64,000 nucleotides of DNA. Source: Chaetomium olivaceum. Lineage: Eukaryota > Ascomycota > Sordariomycetes > Sordariales > Chaetomiaceae. The position numbers were made by a program, and so were the translations under genes. Below, one piece after another: positions 43,818 to 54,236 of this stretch (its first letter is position 1; each line of letters starts with the position of its first letter). Below the pieces are notes generated by a model. It ran no database searches. It was not told the DNA's origin and saw nothing but the letters and a program-made list of their open reading frames with translations. Location: contig JAYWVB010000074.1 in NCBI GenBank assembly GCA_039881045.1, forward strand, positions 62,001-126,000, in the 5' to 3' direction.

Positions 43818-44952
43818 GGTGGGTGATGGACGGTGGCACTTGTGTATCGGGACATCGAAACGAGAGGGAAATTATCGGTCTGACATTTGGATCCAGGCAA
43901 TTGATATAACAATAGCATTCCAAGATTACAAAATCCATCCTCGTTTCTCTCGGTCGGTCTCACAACACCGAATACCGCAGTGGAGTCACTGGAGTCGTCG
44001 ATTCGCATGTCGAAAGAGTCCTGAAGTCCCCGATGTGTCTCGGCTCGTTCCCGACAATCTTACCGCTGTTGCTTCTTATTCATTGGCCCATTTTCGAAGT
44101 ACTCGGTGACCGGGATTGATCCGAAAGTTTAACGGTTGGACCCATCTGCCATTGGTTGAACCCGGAATTGCTCCGTCACACTCTTCTGCAATCTGGGAGG
44201 TAATCACGGCAACAGCCCGACGCAGAGGCTGCTTCAAACACACAACTTATCGATCTTATCGGGCAATTGAACTCGGGGTCCGCGGCTGGGCGGTCGACCA
44301 GGTTTGCTCATTTGCGGATCAAGTCGTGCTTGCTTGCCATGCGTCGGACGGATTTCCTGTCCTTCTCGCTCCTAGGTTTTCCTCGGAACATAACCAATAA
44401 GATGCTACCCATGGTGTTGGATTTTCACATGTCAGCCTGAAAATGTCGAAACGGCTGACATCACGGAATCGAGTATGAAGAGGGGACAAACGTCAGGCCC
44501 AGCTCAACCCGTTAAGTCCACTCTCACCCGTGGGCCCGAACCCGGATCTTTCCGACGCTCGCGCCCGGCGGAGCCAAGACCGGAATTGAGACAACTACTG
44601 GTCCGGGAAACGGAGCCTCGGAACCTTGTTAAAGGTGCCGTGCTGATGTGCCATCGGACACGGGACAACCGTTGGAGTTGGGCATGGCCATCCCTGCCTG
44701 CCGATCACAGATCTCATGGATGAGGAACTCAGACGCGCAATACGATCGTCGGGACACGTGTGGGCCCAGCTTTGTGGTTTGTATGAATCCCGAGCGGCCG
44801 ACGACCGACTAGCAAGTAGGTTACTGGAGGTATCTAGTAGTTTCTCTGTCTACCTGGCTGACTTACTGGTGATACCCTCGGCCATGAGCCATCAACGGCA
44901 AGCCCCAGTCCCCCAACCTTTAGGTTCCATGCCATAACTCTCGCCCGTGACA
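43818..44952. other. Intergenic upstream of the ABC transporter
   Basis: About 1.1 kb. A TCCGCGGC at 44279-44286 is close to the pleiotropic drug response element (TCCGYGGA) but lacks its last base, so it is not called. No gene recognised. Confidence 0.35.
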
Positions 44953-46203
44953 CTAAACACACTTCTTTGCAGTCACCCACACAAACTTGGGATCGGGGTT
45001 CCTAGCCTCAGCCACGGTCACCTCCTTCATCACCACTTCCATCCCGCCCAAACCCTCAATAAGCTGTATCGTCTTCTCCTCACCCCAGCTGCTCCAGTAT
45101 ACCCACCCCTTCTCCAGCCCCAACCACCGCTCCTCCACCTCGCCCTCATTCTCCTCTTGCGGAAAGTTGAACAAGATCAACCCGCCAGGCCTCAGCCATT
45201 GCCGCGCCCTTGCCAAGAAGACAGTCTGCTCCTCACGGGGCAGATGAAATAGGGAGTACAGCGCAACAATGGCATCAAACTCTCCCCGCGGGAACTGCAG
45301 AGCCATCATATCCTTCTGCATCCACGACGCCTGGCGCTTGGCCGTCTGGTCCGGAAAATGCGCCTGGCAGAGCGCGATCTGGGTGCCCGAGATGTCGACA
45401 CCAACCACGTGCAGCTCTTCAGCGAGGAGGATTTCGGCGACCGGGATCCCGTCGCCGCACCCCACCTCGAGCGCCTTCATGTGATTGAGCCGGACGATGG
45501 TGATCCCCGCTTCGGCGAGGAGCGAGGGCTCCTTTTCGGTGTGGGTGTGGGCGTGGCGCTCCTTTCCTTTGCCGCTATGTCTCCAGTGCCTGATGCCAGG
45601 GCGCCTGCTGGTTGCTGCGTACCCCGGGATCTCGCTCACCGAGGTGATCAAGTCGAGCTCCGTTTCGCCGGGACTCTCCGGAGGCTGGGCGACCGAGATG
45701 CCCTTAGCACTTGCTGCCCGCCTCGTGGGTTCCGTGTGAGCTGCGACTTTATCGTGCCCAACGTGGCCCGGGTGCTTTGGGATATCCACCCCAATGCTCT
45801 TCTTGGCCTCGTTCCTGCGCACTTGTTCTTCCCGGAGTAGGGCGGCCAGCTTGACTGTGTAATCCATGCGCTGACCCCGGTGCATCAGCGTCCATTGGTT
45901 GTAAGAAGGCGCAATGGCGTCGTACGACTGTCTGATTCGCAATTTGAGGTCCTCCGGGGGGTCGTGACTGGTGATGTCCGGCTGGGTTACGGTTCCCAAG
46001 GACGGAGTGGCATCCCGCCTTGCTCGGTCCCATTCTCCCGAGATTGGATCCCGGTAACCCGAAAATGAGTCCCGGGCTGTATCTTCGTGAGTCGATCCAT
46101 CATTAGGAATATCTTGGCCTTCAATCGTGTTCCGAGGGTGGGTTGAGGTTCCGTCCTGGGATGGATCCTGGGTTGAACTCAGGGTCAGAGTTGGGTTCTG
46201 CAT
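44953..46203 (-). CDS. Class I SAM-dependent methyltransferase
   Basis: This is an intronless 416-residue frame starting at ATG. The first about 95 residues are polar and disordered. The methyltransferase fold starts near KLRIRQSYDAIAPSYNQW. Motif I is MKALEVGCGDGIPVAEILL, followed by VVGVDISGTQIALC, EFDAIVALYSLFHLPREE (motif IV) and WLRPGGLILFNFP (motif VI). An unusual charged insert of about 90 residues (EEQVRRNEAK...HAHTHTEK) separates the N-terminal helix from motif I. The substrate is unknown; the fold resembles small-molecule methyltransferases of the Methyltransf_25/11 type. No break or intron seen. Confidence 0.82.
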   Translation of the reverse strand: MQNPTLTLSSTQDPSQDGTSTHPRNTIEGQDIPNDGSTHEDTARDSFSGYRDPISGEWDRARRDATPSLGTVTQPDITSHDPPEDLKLRIRQSYDAIAPSYNQWTLMHRGQRMDYTVKLAALLREEQVRRNEAKKSIGVDIPKHPGHVGHDKVAAHTEPTRRAASAKGISVAQPPESPGETELDLITSVSEIPGYAATSRRPGIRHWRHSGKGKERHAHTHTEKEPSLLAEAGITIVRLNHMKALEVGCGDGIPVAEILLAEELHVVGVDISGTQIALCQAHFPDQTAKRQASWMQKDMMALQFPRGEFDAIVALYSLFHLPREEQTVFLARARQWLRPGGLILFNFPQEENEGEVEERWLGLEKGWVYWSSWGEEKTIQLIEGLGGMEVVMKEVTVAEARNPDPKFVWVTAKKCV

Positions 46204-46808
46204 TTTGAAAACGAATTATCGAACTCGGGCGACGTCACCAGCTCAATCTGGGAGGGGATGCGGGTTCGAGTTGTCAAGCTGTTTGTGTGGCGCTGATTGT
46301 GGCGACCAACAAGCGATACATCAGGAGCAGCTGCCTTGTTTTTATTTTCAAGTTCGTCAGCGAGTTTGCCGGTTTAGTTTCTGTATTTCCCAGGCATTCT
46401 CGCAGTCGACTCAGAACAGGGGCAGCTGACTTCAACGTTAGAAGCAGGAATGCAGGAAGGTGCGTTCAGCAAACACTTTTTCCATGATAGGTGTTGTGGC
46501 GGGCAGGAAACCGAAGATGGGATGATCCAGCAGTTTCCACACTACAACGACCCATGACGTGACAAGGACGATAGTGAGGAGTCGCTATGCTTGCCTGCTT
46601 ACACACTACTCAATATTCTTGCTTAATCTTAGAACCTTTCACACTACACCACTGTAATCGGAAGCATGACTTGAGTAATATCAGGTTTCGTTAGGCCCCT
46701 TCTAATGTAACCAAACCTGGAATATAAAAACCGCAATAAACTGACCCTATTTGTTGCTAATACGCCGACAACCATCCCCATAACGCCCAAATGCTAGCCG
46801 CTGCAATG
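46204..46808. other. Intergenic, nothing recognised
   Basis: About 0.6 kb containing the methyltransferase promoter and the 3' flank of the AAA gene. A/T-rich around 46600-46760. Confidence 0.4.
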
Positions 46809-48896
46809 CTATTTATCCTGGTCTCGTCGTGCTGAAATGCTGTTTAGTGACTGGCTCCTCTGGGGGGGCCTTGGCCCCTCCTTCAACCTGTCCAGCGCCT
46901 CCTCCACTTTCTTCGGTGTTACCTGCGTCTCTACCACCTTCTGCTCTACCTTCTCCTCTGCCTTCTCCTCTGCCTTCTCCTCTACCTTCTCCTCTACCTT
47001 CTCCTCTACCTTCTCCTCTACCTTCTCCTCTACCCTTTCTACCTTCTCTTCCGACTTCTTCCCCAACTTCTCCTCCGGCTTTGCGTCCAACTTTTCCTCC
47101 TTCTTTCCCTCGTCGTCGGCCTTTTCCTCTGCATCCGATTCGCCTTGCTGGCTCTTCCCCTTCGTCTTCTTTTTCTTTTCCTCCTTCATCCTCGACCGCA
47201 ATTCTTCCAGGTCCTCATCTGAGTCGTAGTCCCGCATAGCCTTTACCATCCTCTCAGCCCTCTTCTTCTTCTGCTCCTTCTTCTTCTTCTTCTTGGCCTC
47301 GGCCGCTTTCCTCTCCTTTTCCTTGGCCGCTTGGATCGTCTGGAGTTCCTCTTTCACCCACTCCGCCATCTTGGTCGCCGCATCCACGGGAGAATCCCGA
47401 TAATTCAAGAGATACCCTTGGATCTGGGCCGGGGTAAACACCTCGCTGGGGATGCACTTGCTGAATTCAAGAGCCAGTTTCTCTAGCTCCTCTCGCGGAA
47501 GCTGGACTGCCCTATCCGCCGGGGTGGCGCCATCCGCGTCCGGGCTAAACATCCTCAGAAACATGAGTTCGCTACTGCGCGGCGAGATGTGGCCCAGGTA
47601 TAACATTTTGTCAACCCGCCCCGGCCGGACGAGGGCCTTGTCCAGCTTCTCGGCAAAGTTGGACGTCATCAGCACGATCCGGCCTTCCTGCGAAGCGACT
47701 CCATCGAGCACGTTGAGAAGGCCCGAGAGAGTGCAGCTCGACCGCCCCCGGTCGATGTCGCTTTCGGAGTCGCTCTTGTCCGATTCGTCGTCGCTGTCGG
47801 TATCGCTGCTGTCGCCGTGGTTCTTAGAACGGCGTTTGATTCCGACGGCGTCAATGTCTTCGAGGAGCACTAGGCAGCGCGGTGGCAGAGCAGTGAAGAG
47901 TTTCTCGAGGGTCGAATCGTCGCGGACCCCTGGCATGTGAAGCAGATACAGCTCTAGCCCAAACTTACCCGCCAGTGCGAGCGAGAGCGAGGTCTTTCCA
48001 GTGCCGGGGGGTCCGTACAGAAGGAACCCGCGCCGGTATGGAATGCCGCGCCTGTTGTAGAACTTGCGCGTGTTGACGTCGAGGTAATTCTCAATGTCCG
48101 CGACGAGCTCCTCCTTGATCTTCTCGTCGAAGTGCACCGTCTCAAGCGGGCGGAGAGGGCGCAGGATGGTCGTGTCCCATGTTTCGTCATAGGCCCGCTT
48201 GCTGATCCGGACGGTGATGTACGCCTCACGCTGCTTATCCGCGAATATGCGACATGTGTCGAGGAAGCGCTTAATAGGCTCTACCGACCGACCCAGGCAC
48301 ATAACCACAAGCGGCTCGTCTCCCTCAGGCGCCCCGGCGTATTCGTCCGGGGTTCTGGCCCACGCGCTGTTGTAATGAGAGCTGCTCGTGAGGATGCGCC
48401 GCACCATAAAGATGTTGCGCTTGTGAATGAACCATGTCGTCCCAAACGTCGGCAGGTACTGCACCGGCATTCGCTTCTCGTGGTGGAAGTCGTTACGCTC
48501 CTGCGACACGCGGCGGTAGGACCACGCATCGTTTCGGATCGATTCCGAGTTGGCGGTCAGGATGCGCGTGCCCTTCTTCAACAGCACATGAGCGCCCAAC
48601 CAGTTGAGCACCTCGCGGTTGAGCCGATCATTGCCCGCGATGGAAATGGAAGCCGTCAGGAAGCGCACGACCCACCAGTACAGCTTGGACCCGGTCTCTT
48701 GCATACTCTGCGCACCGGTTGATGCTGCACCCAGCAGCGCCGCAGCGGTGAGGAGTGTCGTGAGGTCGAGTTTGAGCCATTTCTTGAAGAAGTCTTGCAA
48801 TACCGAAAAGCCAGGGATGCGCTGCTCGAGATCCTCGGCCGATGCACTTCGGTCATTCAGCAACGACGTGCCCGCGAGGGCCAGTATGCTGTTCAT
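46809..48896 (-). CDS. BCS1-like AAA ATPase with lysine/glutamate repeat tail
   Basis: The start is the ATG at 48896, in a perfect GCCACCATG context; the longer open frame upstream is probably untranslated. This gives 695 residues. A hydrophobic segment (LDLTTLLTAAALLGAAST) is followed by a BCS1_N-type region (FGTTWFIHKRNIFMVRR). The AAA core follows: Walker A GPPGTGKTS, Walker B CLVLLEDIDAVG and arginine finger region ALVRPGRVDKMLYLGH. An acidic serine insert (SSDTDSDDESDKSDSESD) sits between Walker B and the sensor region. The C-terminus is about 170 residues of Lys/Glu-rich coiled coil with a tandem EEKV/EEKA repeat. Yeast Bcs1 inserts the Rieske protein in mitochondria, but fungi have many BCS1-like paralogues of unknown role, and the acidic insert and tail mark this as one of those. 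Confidence 0.9.
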   Translation of the reverse strand: MNSILALAGTSLLNDRSASAEDLEQRIPGFSVLQDFFKKWLKLDLTTLLTAAALLGAASTGAQSMQETGSKLYWWVVRFLTASISIAGNDRLNREVLNWLGAHVLLKKGTRILTANSESIRNDAWSYRRVSQERNDFHHEKRMPVQYLPTFGTTWFIHKRNIFMVRRILTSSSHYNSAWARTPDEYAGAPEGDEPLVVMCLGRSVEPIKRFLDTCRIFADKQREAYITVRISKRAYDETWDTTILRPLRPLETVHFDEKIKEELVADIENYLDVNTRKFYNRRGIPYRRGFLLYGPPGTGKTSLSLALAGKFGLELYLLHMPGVRDDSTLEKLFTALPPRCLVLLEDIDAVGIKRRSKNHGDSSDTDSDDESDKSDSESDIDRGRSSCTLSGLLNVLDGVASQEGRIVLMTSNFAEKLDKALVRPGRVDKMLYLGHISPRSSELMFLRMFSPDADGATPADRAVQLPREELEKLALEFSKCIPSEVFTPAQIQGYLLNYRDSPVDAATKMAEWVKEELQTIQAAKEKERKAAEAKKKKKKEQKKKRAERMVKAMRDYDSDEDLEELRSRMKEEKKKKTKGKSQQGESDAEEKADDEGKKEEKLDAKPEEKLGKKSEEKVERVEEKVEEKVEEKVEEKVEEKAEEKAEEKVEQKVVETQVTPKKVEEALDRLKEGPRPPQRSQSLNSISARRDQDK
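46931..47043 (-). repeat. Coding minisatellite (12-bp unit, EEKV/EEKA)
   Basis: On the plus strand the unit is about TACCTTCTCCTC, repeated seven to eight times with TAC/TGC variation. It encodes the Glu-Glu-Lys-Val/Ala run in the tail of the AAA protein. Confidence 0.85.
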
Positions 48897-50306
48897 GGTG
48901 GCCGATCCTGGAACCGGGATGACGATTCCGGCAAACGAAAGATAGGAGGATGGGGGCCACGGAGGCGGCCGGCCCTTAAATAGTTCGATACAGCACCCTG
49001 GCAACCGAAGAAGCACCCAGGTATGCGGTGGCGTGGCCAAAAAATGGCCGTATTTGGAAGCAGCCCTGAAGATTCGGCAAAGTGAGGAGGCGAATAAAGA
49101 GTCGGGGGCCGCCTCACAGCATGCTGATCATGCAAGATAGGATAGGCAGGACAGGTAGGTAGGATGAAAGAAAAAATAGGCAAGCTCAAGGCGAAGCGCA
49201 AGGCAAGGCAACAGCAAGCGGTGGCAGCGGCAGTGGCACCAGGAGTCACCCACGATCCGAGTGGGTTCACAGGAGCTGCATGCACACCGCCCGCTTTGCG
49301 CTTGTTGGCTCATGGGATACCGGTCAGCAAAGATCAATGTTTGGCTGGGAAAGGCTGGAGTGCCCCACTGCTGCAGTTCAGGAGCGTCATGCAAGAAACG
49401 CTCCATGGTTCGCCAACGACTTCGAAAGCTGCAGGACGGGCCCACATAAAAGACCAACATCAGAGATAAAAATCACCGGCCACGTGTTTAGTGCGCCTGG
49501 GCTACTCACACCGCCGAGACTGCCATGGAAAACTTGCACCATAAGATGAGAACACTCAGCGATGAACCGAGGGTCTCAGTGTTGCTCGATGACGCCAGAC
49601 TCCGATCCTCCCATGCGGACAAACAGCCCGTTCAGAACGCCCAGTTCTTTAGCTACCCCGCATCCTGGCCCAAAGTCCCGGGTTACCCCACCATCGGAAC
49701 ACCCCTGCGCTCAGCCCTACTGGATGTGGGTTTGGAGCTGGAGCTGGAGCTGTCTCCAAGTTCTTCGGACGCATCATTCCTCGCAACATTTACTCCAAAA
49801 AGGCGATTTTGAGTTCAAAGTGATATGCGAAACTGACCGGGAGTCCCAGAAACGATAATTATAAGATAACAAGTCATTGTGAGCGCAGAAACCGTTTCCA
49901 CAAATCTCCAGACTTTGACCAACTGCACGGGAACGGTACCTCGGTAACTAAAACAATGTGGTTTCTCGGTGGCTGCCAATGGCTGCCTAATTCACGACCA
50001 TACGGCGATGACCTGCTGCATTTTGGGTAAAAAGGGCACGCTCTGCATGGAAAATTCGGGTTGCATCAGAGCTGCGGTTAACGGGTCGGTCGTCGGGATG
50101 TTCAGATGGAATTCCTGAACCCTTGCGCAACAACCCCACATTTCCAACATTTGAGATGCCCCGCTCCGAATTACTGCGTCACCGCGCCACCACCAAGCGC
50201 TCGGCACACACTTCCATCCAATGTCAACGGGCTTTGTACAAACCACCCGAGCTTGAGCTGCCAGACGATCCTCGACCTCACGCTCACCTCGAAAATTACA
50301 AACACA
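48897..50306. other. Intergenic/promoter region between divergent AAA and Dom34 genes
   Basis: About 1.4 kb. A GGAGCTGGAGCTGGAGCTG triplet-type repeat lies at 49735-49753. No recognised gene; short frames lack family signatures. Confidence 0.4.
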
Positions 50307-51518
50307 ATGCGGTTTGCCTCGAAAAAGCAAACGATCGAGGGCATCGACGAGGACGCGGGCGTCTCTCTCTGCTAATCGTCGAGCCCGAGGATATGTGGCA
50401 CGCCAACAACCTGATCACGGACGGAGACGTCGTCCACGCGCCCGCCTTTCGCAAGGTCACGATGACAACAGCGACCGGCTCCAAGGTCGTCAAAAACGTC
50501 CGCACGAACCTGTCGATCCAAGTCAAGTCGACCTTCTTCGACCCGCTCGCGTCAGAGCTCAAGGTGTCGGGCACCGTCGTCAACGAGAACGACTGGGTCA
50601 GCGTCGGGCAGCACCACACCATTACGCTTAAGTACGAAAAAGCCGACATCAAGTTCACGATATGGAAGAGCGACGGCTGGGACTCGGTCGCGATACAATC
50701 ACTGAAGGAGGCGCTGAGCGAGGACCGGCCCGAGGCCATCGCCGCGGTCGTCATGCAGGAGGGCTCGCCAACATCTGTCTGATCACCGAGTTCCGGACGA
50801 TCCTTAAGCAGCGCATCGACAGCCCGATACCAAAGAAGCGATCGACGGCCAAGGAGTCGTCCGGCGTGATGTCGTCCTTCTACGACAAGACTCTGGCAAG
50901 TCTGCGGAACAACATCGACTTCAGCATCCCCCGAACGCTGTTGCTCGCGAGCCCCGGGTTTTCGGCCGACGATTTTCGTGCATATATGCAATCCGAAGCT
51001 GCGAGGACGGGGGATAAGGGTTTACAAAAGATTGCGAGGGAGGCAGTGGTGGTGCAGTCGACATCTGGCCATGTGCACAGCTTGAATGAGGTCCTTAAGA
51101 GCACCAAGGCGAAGAAGATTGTACAAAATGCCAAGTTTGCGACCGAGTCAAACTTGATGGACCAGTTCTACGACCGTCTCCGCAAAGACGATGGGCGGCG
51201 TGGTACGGCACGAAGCCGGTCGAGAAGGCGGTTGCCGAGGGCGCCGTTGGCCGCGGCGGTGGGGTGCTGTTTGTGAATAACGGCTTTTTCCGAAGCATGG
51301 ATGTTGCCACGAGGAAGAAGTACGTCGGGTTGGTGGACAAGGTGAAGGATGACGGTGGAGAGGTGAGATTGCTCAGCAGCGATGATGAAAGCGGCAAGCG
51401 GTTAGAGTCTCTGGGCGGTATCGCTGCGATCCTGACATATCCTATTTTGGATTTGGATGAGGATGATGAAGAAGAGAGAGGTACAGCCGACCCTAACGAA
51501 GGGGACATGGTAATATGA
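50307..51518 (+). CDS. DOM34: Dom34/pelota, no-go decay ribosome rescue factor, with three frame breaks
   Basis: The start ATG at 50307 gives MRFASKKQTIEG. Domain 1 (EPEDMWHANNLITDGDVV, then VSVGQHHTITLKYEK) is the Sm-like pelota N-terminal fold. The central eRF1-like domain shows VVMQEG/LANICLITEF, SIPRTLLLASPGF and STSGHVHSLNEVLKS. The C-terminal domain shows WYGTKPVEKAVAEGAV and RLLSSDDESGKRLESLGGIA with an acidic tail. Dom34 with Hbs1 splits stalled ribosomes. Breaks occur near 50370 (after GVSL), 50764 (MQEG to LANIC) and 51197 (DDGR to AWYGT). Each fits loss of one base, and the total becomes a multiple of three (405 codons) if all three are counted. Since the gene is normally single-copy and conserved, sequence error is likely; a decayed second copy is the alternative. 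Confidence 0.85.
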
Positions 51519-53251
51519 AATTGCGTGTGTGTTTTCGGCGCTGTCCCGGTCGGTTGACTTCCTAGCGCCGAGACCACCGGGGCACCCCCTGCCATTCCGC
51601 GCGTTCGCGGCTTCTGCCGCCCGCCGGAACCCGGAACGGTTTTGACCCATGCGTTCCCTCCCAATGCCGCGGATCCTGATTCTGTCCGACGCTGGGCCTC
51701 TTAGTTCCTCGGAAACTTCTGGAATGCATCCCAACACCAGATGACACCTGAGCATTGCCTTGAACCACAGTCATGCCGCCCTCCGCCCGCAGTACAGACG
51801 GGGTTGTCGACCGCATTCACGGTTCACTGGGCCACGTCGCCCACTCCGCTCGAAGTCAAGAATCAATACTCAAGTTGCGGGAGACGCCGCAGAGCTTACG
51901 AAGCCTAGTTTATGGCATCGACTTGGGCTGGCTTGATGGGACCCTCACACTGTGCAGGACTGTGTTCGTTTCCTGAATGGAAAAGCTAGGCACCACCTAG
52001 TCAGTGTAGTTCCCGGAAAACATGGTGTTGTCGGCAAGGCCAGTGATGAAGCTGACACTGATATCCCGAGCGAGATCAAGCTCCCCCTGCGTATGGACTT
52101 GAAGGAGGTCGGGTGTTCAAACACAACCCGACGCGGGCTTGTTGGTAAACTCCCGTCACGTATGTACAAATGAAATACCGGCCCACCGAGTCCGAACTGG
52201 AAGAGCCTCACTTTGTCTTGAAGGCGGTGATGATGCCCGGTTTGATGGACAGCGATCATATCTCCTACCTGCGGAGATACCCCCTCATAAATTGCACGTT
52301 TACTGCTGGGTTGGTGGTACAGGTCCCTTCGAGTCCCTTGATGGATGGCATTTGCGTACACATCTCCTGTAGTAAGATCCAAAGTCATACCGGATCGCCG
52401 TCGTGTGTTTCTAGTTCGGATCAGGGTCGGGCGTTCACAACTTCCCGGCATTACCTTAGTTTTGGGCCATCCCATTTGGAATTGCCACTTGCAACCTTCT
52501 ATAAATATTTCTTACTCTGTTATGCGTATGCCGAATTTCGTTATCCACTACCCGGTTTGAGTGTACAGTAGTACATGTACAGTACCTCCCTCTGGCCAAA
52601 AAAAAACTGATACACCAAAAATAGGTAAAGAAGACAAAAAGTCAGAGATTTTGTTTCACTTCGTTTTCTTAGTTTCGGGTTCAATTTGCCAAAAGTAAAG
52701 ACAAAAAGTCAGAGATTTTGTTCCACTTCGTACTCTTAAGTTCGGGTCCGATTTGACCGAGGAATATCGCATCAAGACAGCCCTGTGTACTTTTGGTGTA
52801 ACTATCGGTTTAATTCAGTCATCATCCTGTTCCATGACTGTAACACGAATATAGCGGGTAGCACTTGACCCCCCTCCCCCCCGAAGGCTGCAGCCACGGC
52901 AAATTCCCGTCTGTTATCGGCGTTTCCTTTTGCAGCGCGATTCACCCACCACACCTGTCGCATTAGTAAGGCCTTTGCAGATCTTGGAAAGCCACTACAA
53001 GCCACTCCCAACTCGACTACCTTCTCCTTACATCCTCTCTTGCACTCGTGGCCGTTTCTCTTCGACACGAATGAAACAATCGACAGTCCTCAGGCTAGGT
53101 GTCAAAGCTCTACTGCGACTTTCTTTTCCATATTAGCTCGATTACAAAACCTTTTTCTCAGCCTGGGCTCTCCCACCTGCCGCTATTCCAGCAACCAACA
53201 TTGAACCGACGATTTTTCAACACGGCGAGCATCCGTAACCCACAGAACGCC
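51519..53251. other. Intergenic region with a short tandem duplication
   Basis: No gene recognised in 1.7 kb. The only structure seen is the 67-bp-period duplication at 52631-52757, plus an A/T-rich stretch around it. The 5' leader of the aldo-keto reductase should lie at the right end. Confidence 0.4.
52631..52757. repeat. Imperfect tandem duplication, period about 67 bp
   Basis: AAGACAAAAAGTCAGAGATT at 52631 recurs at 52698. The following TTGTTTCACTTCG / TTGTTCCACTTCG and GTTTCGGGTTCAATTTG / GTTCGGGTCCGATTTG segments align with a few differences. Confidence 0.8.
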
Positions 53252-54236
53252 ATGGATATCCCACTGCTACAGCTCCGCGATGGCAACCAAATTCCATTGG
53301 TAAGCTTAGATAAACCACGACTTGGTTCGGTAGTAAGCTAACAACCTGAAGCTTGCCTATGGAACGGGCACAGCTTGGTTCAAGAACGAGGGCGACACCA
53401 CATTAAACCAGGGTCTTGTCGACCTCATCAAGGCAGCCATTGAGAAAGGCTTCCACCATCTAGACTGTGCAGAGATGTACGGAACTGAGGAAGAAGTCGG
53501 CATCGCAATCAAGGAGTCCGGCGTTCTCCGCGAAAAGCTGTTCATCACCAACAAAGTCGCCCAGGGTATCGATGATATCGAGGCAGCAATTGACCAGAGC
53601 CTGCAAAAGATTCAGACCGATTATTTTGATCTGTGCGTGTTCCTCTTGCGTGCAAAGTTGGTGACTGCTAACGCTACACAGATACCTGATTCATCTTCCC
53701 TACTTCGCCAAGTCCGAAGAGGATCTCCAGCGCGCGTGGAAGACGATGGAGGAAATCCAAAAGTCGGGCAAGGCGCGGTCGATCGGATCGGAGTGAGCAA
53801 CTACATGCGCCCGCACATCGAGGCGACGCTCAAGGGAGCAGCCAGCCCCCCCGTCATCAACCAAATCGAGTATCACGCCTACCTCCAGCGTGGGGGCAAC
53901 TACGTTGCTTGGCTGCGGGAGAAGGGGATTCAGGTTGGCTCCTTCAAGGGACTGACGCCTGCCTTCCGCGCACCTGATGGGCCGCTACGGGAGCCGCTGG
54001 CCCGCATCGCGAAGGCGCACGGCGTGACTGAAGCGGCGGTGCTGATCAGTTGGATCATACGGAACAACGTCGTTGCTGTCACCACCACGACGAAGCCGGA
54101 GAGGCTGGATGAGTACGCCCAGGCGCTGAAAATAAAGCTGACGGAGGATGAAGTGAGGAAAATTACGGATGTGGGCGCTACCTACCACTTCCGCACGTCT
54201 CTTGGCGAGCATTTCGACGCGGATGACCGTTCGTAA
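53252..54236 (+). CDS. Aldo-keto reductase, frame-broken by a 5-bp tandem duplication
   Basis: Exons are 53252-53299, 53352-53632 and 53682-54236; introns are 52 and 49 bp with GT-AG borders and GCTAAC branch sites. The catalytic tetrad of the AKR superfamily is visible: Asp in HHLDCAEMYG, Tyr in the same motif, Lys in FITNKVAQ and His in LIHLPYF. SIGVSN and NQIEYHAYLQ (barrel strands) and the C-terminal nucleotide-binding TTTTKPERLDEY follow. Near 53781-53790 GATCG is directly repeated. The exons sum to 884 bases, which becomes 879 (292 residues) without one copy, so this duplication is the only lesion. The reaction would be NADPH-dependent reduction of a carbonyl compound; the substrate is unknown. 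Confidence 0.82.

Noticed and set aside
44279..44286. TCCGCGGC as a pleiotropic drug response element of the ABC transporter
   Set aside because: One base off the consensus, about 460 bp upstream and present once. It is expected by chance in GC-rich sequence.
46829..47239. Pro/Ser/Leu-rich plus-strand frames with repeats
   Set aside because: They are complementary readings of the EEKV minisatellite in the AAA ATPase.
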